From Akkermansia muciniphila (GTDB taxonomy: Bacteria; Verrucomicrobiota; Verrucomicrobiia; Limisphaerales; SXQI01), in contig CAMBHS010000008.1 in the NCBI GenBank assembly GCA_945867235.1, forward strand, positions 1 to 41,030: a stretch of 41,030 nt of DNA, written 5' to 3'. The notes under the pieces are model-generated. The model saw nothing but the letters and a program-made list of their open reading frames with translations, was not told the origin of the DNA and made no database searches. The position numbers were made by a program, and so were the translations under genes. Of the stretch, positions 36,062-41,030 are shown piece by piece; within the stretch, counting starts at the first letter, position 1, and each line of letters opens with the position of its first letter.

Positions 36062-37375
36062 ATGAATCGACGATCCTTTATCCATACGGCTGCATCCGTC
36101 AGCCTTCTCGCTCAAGCCCCCTACATCCTCGCGCAAAAGCCCGGACGCAAATGGCGAATTGCGCTGATTGGCAGTGGTTGGTGGGGGAAAAACATTCTCA
36201 AGCAAGCCCTCGCCTCGGGCCAATGTGAAGTAGTAGCACTTTGTGATGCGGATTCGATGGCACTCGAGGTGGCTGTCGAGCAGGTCAATGAACTGAGTGG
36301 AGATAAGCCGAAGCGTTATAAAGATTATCGCGAGCTGTTGGAAAAAGAGAAACCCGACATTGTCATCATTGCAACCCCGGATCATTGGCATGCGTTGCAA
36401 ACAATTGCCGCGTTAAAGTATGGTTCGCATGTCTTTGTCGAAAAACCCACAGGTCACACGGTCAATGAAAGTCGTGCGATGCTCAAGGCGGCTCAAGACA
36501 GTGGTCGAGTGGTGCAAGTGGGACTCCACCGCAGGGTTGGGCCCCATCACGTGAATGCCATGAAGTTTTTAAAATCCGGCGCCGTTGGCGAAGTGGGTAT
36601 GGTACGTATCTTCGCACATGGTGGCGGCGGCCGCGAACAACCCCAACGCAACAGTGAACCACCCGAATCTTTGGACTGGGATCTTTGGTGTGGACCCGCT
36701 CCAAAACGCCCATTTAATGGGAAACTTCACCCGGGAGGGTGGCGCAATTTTCTCGATTACGCGAACGGAACTCTGGGTGATTGGGGGGTCCATTGGTTGG
36801 ATCAAGTCCTCATGTGGACTGATGAAAAATATCCCAAACGAGTTTACAGCACCGGTGGACGACATATAGCGGGAGCTGCCGTCCTAAATGATCGAGAACA
36901 AACCAGTGATGCCCCTGATCACCAGGTGGCCGTGTATGATTTTGAAAAATTCACCTGCGTCTGGGAGCACCGACGTTTTGCTGAGAACAGCGCGGAAAAA
37001 CACAAAATTGGAGCCTATTTTTATGGCACCAAAGGCACCCTGCACATCGGGTGGCAGGATGGATGGACTTTCCATCCCAGTAGAGACAGCGACAAAATGT
37101 TGCATGAAGATTCCCAACTTCAACAACCAGACGGACATAATTTGAAGATTCTTTGGGATGACTTTATCACCGCAATTACGGACAAAAAATATCCCGCTGC
37201 CGGGATTGAATTAGCTCACCGTTCGTCTGTCCTGCCATTGCTGGGGATGATCTCCTATAAGGTCGGGAGAAGCATCAATTGGGATGGAACCAAGGAACAG
37301 ATCATTGGTGATCCATCTGCTAATGCGCTTCTCTCGCGACCTTACCGAGATCCTTACACTTATCCCACCGTTTAA
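36062..37375 (+). CDS. Tat-exported Gfo/Idh/MocA family oxidoreductase
   Basis: This NAD(P)-dependent sugar oxidoreductase-like protein of 437 residues carries a twin-arginine signal (MNRRSFIHTAASVSLLAQAPYILAQ), implying folded export. The dinucleotide fold begins WRIALIGSGWWGKNIL. DIVIIATPDHWHALQTIAAL and VFVEKPTGHTVNESRAML follow, with the conserved EKP lysine. The C-terminal domain has GDWGVHWLDQVLMW and DNGT-like segments typical of exported members of this family in PVC bacteria. The substrate is unknown. It ends the plus-strand run and converges with the secretin gene 20 bases away; no terminator is seen in the gap. Confidence 0.93.
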   Translation: MNRRSFIHTAASVSLLAQAPYILAQKPGRKWRIALIGSGWWGKNILKQALASGQCEVVALCDADSMALEVAVEQVNELSGDKPKRYKDYRELLEKEKPDIVIIATPDHWHALQTIAALKYGSHVFVEKPTGHTVNESRAMLKAAQDSGRVVQVGLHRRVGPHHVNAMKFLKSGAVGEVGMVRIFAHGGGGREQPQRNSEPPESLDWDLWCGPAPKRPFNGKLHPGGWRNFLDYANGTLGDWGVHWLDQVLMWTDEKYPKRVYSTGGRHIAGAAVLNDREQTSDAPDHQVAVYDFEKFTCVWEHRRFAENSAEKHKIGAYFYGTKGTLHIGWQDGWTFHPSRDSDKMLHEDSQLQQPDGHNLKILWDDFITAITDKKYPAAGIELAHRSSVLPLLGMISYKVGRSINWDGTKEQIIGDPSANALLSRPYRDPYTYPTV

Positions 37376-37395
37376 CCCGCACATCATTTCCAAGT

Positions 37396-38616
37396 TTACT
37401 TTTTATTGGACTTTTTAGGTGCGGGCACGGGCTTCACATCCTTTGGGGCCTTGTCGTCCTTGGTGGGTAAGCGATCGATAAAATGATCGAGTTCTGTTTC
37501 GGAAATTGCTTTCGGTTTGAGGATCGCGTTTGCGCGTTCCTCAGCGGTCAGCGAGGCGAGTTCCACAGGAGCCGCGACAACATGTGGGGTAAGAAAAATC
37601 ATCAATTCAGTTTTCACTTTAGATTTCTGTTTATGCTTGAACGCAGCCCCGACCCATGGAATGTCCCCAAGCCAAGGAATCTTGCTTTCTGACTCAAGCA
37701 CCTTCGTATCCATAAGTCCGCCTATAATGACCGTTTGACCATCGGGAACCACCACGACGGTATCTGCTAATCGCGAGTTGATGACAGGTGCCAATGCATT
37801 GGCAGAAATGGGAACCCATTGAGAACGATCCGCCAATTGAGAGGACTCGGGTGAAATGATCATTTCCACCATGCCATCCGATGTGATGAACGGAGTAACT
37901 CTGAGTATAATCCCAACGTTTTGGTAAGTGACGGTGTTTATTTGTCCATTCACGGCATCGAATCGGGTGTTGCTTACTAGGGGAACTTGTTGGCCAAGGC
38001 TGATGGTTGCAGGTTGATTGTTCCGAGCAAGAATGGAAGGGCGAGACAATACCTCTGCCTTACCCGCTTGTGCGATGGCTCGTAAGGTCACTTGGTAATC
38101 AGAACCAAGAATCTGATATAACCCTGCCCCTGGAGGCGTTGGTGCAAAATTTTGGACATTTTGCCCGAACACATTACCAACCGCATTAGTAGGTGATCCA
38201 TTTAGACCTGATAATCCGAACGCATTCGCTCCTACAGCTGTCGCTCCATTCCCTATCCCTTTCTTCATCCCTCCTTCGATGCCCATATCAGAACTGTTGT
38301 TGTGCGTGATTTCCAGGAATACCACCTTGATCAGCACCTGTGGCCTTGGCATATCCAGACGCTTTAATACATCCTGGATCTGTAAATTGGTTTCATCATC
38401 GGTGATGACAATGACCTTTCGGGTCTCTGGATCGACAGTAATCGTCGCATCACCAACTTGGGTGTTGTTGGGATATTCTCGAGCAGCGGAGCCCGTGCCA
38501 CCAGTTCGTTGACCATTACCGCCTTGGTTAAACTGAGCCCATGTACTACTCACCAAGCAGCTCAGAAGGCTGATTCCACAAAGGAATTGGGCGGGGGAAC
38601 TAAATTTTATTCTCAT
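37396..38616 (-). CDS. Secretin C-terminal protein (GspD/PilQ pore domain, split gene)
   Basis: This 406-residue protein holds the outer-membrane secretin pore. It begins with its own signal peptide (MRIKFSSPAQFLCGISLLSCLVSSTWA). A short Gly-rich stretch is followed by half an N-module (ATITVDPETRKVIVITDDETNLQIQDVLKRLDM). The secretin core then runs from VLIKVVFLEITH through AIAQAGKAEVLSRPSIL and ISLGQQVPLV to VVVPDGQTVIIGGLMD and IPWLGDIPWVGAAFKHK. The remaining N-domains are encoded by the upstream gene, 38 bases away, so a complete secretin needs both products. The tail (PKDVKPVPAPKKSNKK) is Lys/Pro-rich and may bind a pilotin or peptidoglycan. Confidence 0.92.
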   Translation of the reverse strand: MRIKFSSPAQFLCGISLLSCLVSSTWAQFNQGGNGQRTGGTGSAAREYPNNTQVGDATITVDPETRKVIVITDDETNLQIQDVLKRLDMPRPQVLIKVVFLEITHNNSSDMGIEGGMKKGIGNGATAVGANAFGLSGLNGSPTNAVGNVFGQNVQNFAPTPPGAGLYQILGSDYQVTLRAIAQAGKAEVLSRPSILARNNQPATISLGQQVPLVSNTRFDAVNGQINTVTYQNVGIILRVTPFITSDGMVEMIISPESSQLADRSQWVPISANALAPVINSRLADTVVVVPDGQTVIIGGLMDTKVLESESKIPWLGDIPWVGAAFKHKQKSKVKTELMIFLTPHVVAAPVELASLTAEERANAILKPKAISETELDHFIDRLPTKDDKAPKDVKPVPAPKKSNKK

Positions 38617-38654
38617 GATCCGAATGCTGTTATAAATGGATAAATTGATATCTC

Positions 38655-40247
38655 TTAGTTGTTACGCCCGAAATTGCCACCACCGCCTCCTGCCCCTCCG
38701 CCGCCTCCTTGACCTCCTCCATTGTTGCCTCCAAAGGAACCACCCGTTCGAGTTCCAGTTTGTGACTGTCCAGAACGTGTGGTCAGTGCGCTATTCTGGT
38801 TCGCACCAGTCGTGGTTCTACGGTTTTGTGACTGAGTGTTCTCAAAAAGACCTTTGAGCACTTGTTGGACTTGTTGCGGATCCGCATTTTCTAAATCATA
38901 GACAAATACCTTCTGTTTTTTTGCCGGATTCGAGTCAAGCTGGGTAATCATCTGGCTGATTTGCGGCATCAGATCCCGAGCCGCGCTCACGACAATGGAG
39001 CCTGTGCGTTGATCGGGCATTGTGATCACTTTACTTTGTTTTTTAGCGCGTTCACTAGTCGCGGCTCCACTGTTTTGCCCACCTGAATTCCCAAAACCGC
39101 CAAATTGACCTCCACCAAAGCGAACCTGACCTCGGCTATTGTTGTTGTTGGATTTCGATTCGTCAGGAAATAAACCTTCGAGCATGGTTGCCATCTCAGC
39201 GGGGTCTGCATATATCAAGCGAAACACGCGTAGTTCTGTCACATCCTCAATATTGGTATCTACTTTGGCAATGAGATCTTCTATCGCTGGCATCACATCA
39301 TCAGGGGCCTTGACGGCAACCGAATTGCTGTGCTCATCAGCGGCAACCACAATTCTAGCAGCGGTTGCTCGTGTGTTCGAACTGCTGGCCCCTCTATTCC
39401 CCTGCCCTCCACCTCCTGCAAAAGGATTGCCGCCTCCAGCAAAAGGATTACCTCCACCGCCTCCTCCGCGTCCGCCACCGCCACCGGCACCGCCGCGCGA
39501 AGAATCCTGCTGGGTAGGAAACAACTCTTTCAGCATGGTCACGACTTGTTTCGCATCTGCATATTTTAGCGAAAATACGTGAACCACGGTGTCTTCAGAA
39601 CCAGAGGTGTCTAATGCGCGGATGATTTCCGCAATGCGCCTGATACTGGCTTGCGTATCGGTGATCACGAGTGCGTTCCCTGCTTCATTAGCAGTCATGC
39701 TGGCTTCGCTTGGCAACAACGGTTGCAAATTCTGCGTCAGTTGTGCCGCGTTGATGTAGTGGACAGGAATAATTTGAGTCACCATTTCATCCGTCTTAGG
39801 GATAGCTTCCGGGTTACTGCCACTCTTCACAGGGATTTCGCGTTTTTTAGCTGCTTCTTTGCTGACAACCGTCAGAGTCCGCTCATTTCGTAATGCGGCG
39901 TAACCGTTTTTGCTCAACGCGGAATTCAATATTGTCAGTGCTTCTTCTTGGGTCACGGGTTGGTTACTCCACGCATCAATTTTCCCTTTAATTTCGGTTT
40001 CGAGAACGATAATGAATCCGGCGGCTTCGCTCAAGTAGTTGAGAACCATTTCCAGCGGTGCGCTTCTGAAATTAAGGCGCAGCATTCCATAAGGAAGGGG
40101 AGCCTCTTCTGCCTTGGGTAGGGAATTTTCAACTCTATCAAGAGTTACCTTGTTCGTGTTGATGTCTGCAGCTCGACCCGAGCCAGCCATGAGTAAACTA
40201 AGCAGTAGAAGGCAGCTTAGCCTTGGATTTGTGTTAACGCTTTTCAT
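38655..40247 (-). CDS. Secretin N-domain protein (N0 to partial last N-module, split gene)
   Basis: This is the periplasmic vestibule half of a type II secretion / pilus secretin, 530 residues. The start chosen has GAGGAG eight bases upstream and gives a signal peptide (MKSVNTNPRLSCLLLLSLLMAGSGRA); the track extends 24 codons further. Domains are an N0-like module (LRLNFRSAPLEMVLNYLSEAAGF) and N-modules starting at TQIIPVHYINAAQL, VVHVFSLKYADAKQV, ELRVFRLIYADPAEM and KVFVYDLENADPQQV. The last module is only half present and runs into a Gly/Asn-rich tail. Gly-rich loops also interrupt the middle modules. No pore domain is present; the next gene supplies it. It overlaps the upstream GspC-like gene by 14 bases. 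Confidence 0.9.
   Translation of the reverse strand: MKSVNTNPRLSCLLLLSLLMAGSGRAADINTNKVTLDRVENSLPKAEEAPLPYGMLRLNFRSAPLEMVLNYLSEAAGFIIVLETEIKGKIDAWSNQPVTQEEALTILNSALSKNGYAALRNERTLTVVSKEAAKKREIPVKSGSNPEAIPKTDEMVTQIIPVHYINAAQLTQNLQPLLPSEASMTANEAGNALVITDTQASIRRIAEIIRALDTSGSEDTVVHVFSLKYADAKQVVTMLKELFPTQQDSSRGGAGGGGGRGGGGGGNPFAGGGNPFAGGGGQGNRGASSSNTRATAARIVVAADEHSNSVAVKAPDDVMPAIEDLIAKVDTNIEDVTELRVFRLIYADPAEMATMLEGLFPDESKSNNNNSRGQVRFGGGQFGGFGNSGGQNSGAATSERAKKQSKVITMPDQRTGSIVVSAARDLMPQISQMITQLDSNPAKKQKVFVYDLENADPQQVQQVLKGLFENTQSQNRRTTTGANQNSALTTRSGQSQTGTRTGGSFGGNNGGGQGGGGGAGGGGGNFGRNN
39412..39453 (-). repeat. Two tandem 21-bp repeats encoding GGGNPFA
   Basis: Two adjacent 21-base units in the secretin N-domain gene encode repeated GNPFAGG within a Gly-rich loop. 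The repeat is in frame and probably arose by slippage. Confidence 0.8.
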
Positions 40248-40914
40248 TATTGGACTCCTCTTGTTCTCTTTTTTGCAAAAGGCGTTTGAGCACATCGCTC
40301 TCGCCATCGGCACTTTCAACTACTGGGGTCTTGTCAGAATTTTGACTTGCGCCACTTGATGCGACGCTGGCTGTTGGTAAGCCTGCGGTTGTTACTTCCC
40401 ACTCGCCTTCTTCCTCACGGCGTAATTGGCTGCCGATTTTCAACACCAATTTTTGTACACTATTGGTTAAATTAACTTCGGCGGATGAAATCGAGATCAA
40501 TGTAAGTCCTGCCACCGTGTCGAGTTCTTTAACAGCACTTCGAAATGAAGCTGAGGAACCATCAAAAAACGCACGTTTTCCCTTTTCCGAATTAATGATT
40601 CCTACAAGTGAAATCATCTCCACCCTAGGTGCCTGTGCTACCGCCCGAGGAGTATGCATCGCCCTATTTGGTGCGAATATATTTCGAGTGGTCACGATGG
40701 AGTAGGTCCTGAAGTCGTGTGCATCCGGAGCATTCGTCACGACGGTGGGAGGTATTAGTTCGACCGCAACAGGCACACTGATAGTGATCTCGTTAGTTTT
40801 TTCGAACTTCACCTCATTCGTCGCCTCTGCTATCCCCATCAAAGTAGTAAGACAAGTCACCGCCGAGCATAGGAACCATTGGAACCTTTTTGTAATGGTT
40901 TGGTTATCGTTCAT
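40234..40914 (-). CDS. GspC-like / PilP-like secretion system component
   Basis: This 226-residue protein has one N-terminal hydrophobic segment (about residues 11-30). A linker leads to a domain with YSIVTTRNIFAPNR, VEMISLVGIINSEKGKRAFFDG, LDTVAGLTLISISSAEVNL and QKLVLKIGSQL. This pattern matches the homology region of GspC and the PilP beta-domain, which contact the secretin N0 domain in the periplasm. The C-terminal charged tail (DVLKRLLQKREQEESNNEK) is helix-prone. Position supports the call: it directly precedes and overlaps the secretin N-domain gene. Its ATG overlaps the stop of the gene upstream (ATGA). Confidence 0.75.
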   Translation of the reverse strand: MNDNQTITKRFQWFLCSAVTCLTTLMGIAEATNEVKFEKTNEITISVPVAVELIPPTVVTNAPDAHDFRTYSIVTTRNIFAPNRAMHTPRAVAQAPRVEMISLVGIINSEKGKRAFFDGSSASFRSAVKELDTVAGLTLISISSAEVNLTNSVQKLVLKIGSQLRREEEGEWEVTTAGLPTASVASSGASQNSDKTPVVESADGESDVLKRLLQKREQEESNNEKR

Positions 40915-41030
40915 GGCTGTTCGGTGGGGGTAAGAAACAAACCGCTTACCTGCAATCCAAGGGTGAGTTGCGCTCCATCCTTATCCCGTGAGTTCAGTTC
41001 CAGTCGTTCAACCTTGAGTGCTAGGAGATC
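40911..41030 (-). CDS. C-terminal end of an upstream secretion/pilus component (partial)
   Basis: An open frame reading LLALKVERLELNSRDKDGAQLTLGLQVSGLFLTPTEQP runs from the right edge to a TGA that overlaps the next start by four bases. Position and the beta-strand-like ending LTLGLQVSGLFL suggest a GspM/PilO-type inner-membrane protein, but only 39 residues are visible and the family cannot be fixed. Confidence 0.6.
   Translation of the reverse strand, partial: DLLALKVERLELNSRDKDGAQLTLGLQVSGLFLTPTEQP

Noticed and set aside
38617-38654. Frameshift or sequencing error splitting the secretin
   Set aside because: There is a proper stop, a gap, a new ATG and a complete signal peptide, so two genes are the better reading.
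39139-39582. 147-residue plus-strand ORF rich in Pro (PPPPPRPPPPPAPP)
   Set aside because: It is the antisense of the Gly-rich loop in the secretin N-domain gene; the low complexity explains the long open frame.

Overview
The window is a 41 kb piece of chromosome from a Gram-negative bacterium with about mid-range GC. The gene mix suggests a Verrucomicrobiota or related PVC-group heterotroph. It has secretin-type secretion genes, a Tat-exported Gfo/Idh/MocA oxidoreductase, an exported PQQ-repeat protein, a CehA/McbA-type PHP metallohydrolase, a glucuronate-isomerase-like amidohydrolase and sigma54-controlled glnK-amtB genes. This placement is inferred from gene content; no rRNA or tRNA gene is present to confirm it. 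Many starts lack a clear Shine-Dalgarno sequence, and the ORF track often extends genes to an upstream TTG. I moved those starts to the internal ATG where homology or a signal peptide supports it.

Left part (1-9.4 kb): a minus-strand ribose-type ABC importer (binding lipoprotein, double ATPase, permease running off the left edge) diverges from lepA and two tandem signal peptidase I genes, followed by an MFS transporter. Centre-left (9.5-15.7 kb): a compact plus-strand run of yicC, gmk, a stand-alone coaC, a membrane histidine kinase, an NtrC-type regulator, a small membrane protein and a squalene/phytoene synthase. Next come a minus-strand ribulokinase/GNAT pair, cysK and a fused nuclease-DNA ligase gene (15.7-22 kb).

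Centre-right (22-27.8 kb): a minus-strand series with a PHP phosphatase, a UxaC-like protein, aroE, a prepilin peptidase with a large inserted domain, and an exported subtilase carrying an STN-like domain. At 28-32.3 kb lies a tandem duplication of glnK-amtB. Each copy has its own -24/-12 promoter and a shared upstream element about 100 bp before it. The second AmtB has Glu in place of the first pore histidine. At 32.4-37.4 kb are three exported enzymes or propeller proteins on the plus strand. At 37.4-41 kb is a minus-strand type II secretion / type IV pilus operon: an inner-membrane component cut by the window edge, a GspC-like protein, and a secretin divided over two genes.

The most interesting observations are the secretin split inside one of its N-modules, the natural His-to-Glu change in the duplicated AmtB, the permease with an embedded binding-protein-like lobe, the fused exonuclease-ligase, and a six-codon minigene with a good ribosome binding site directly in front of cysK.
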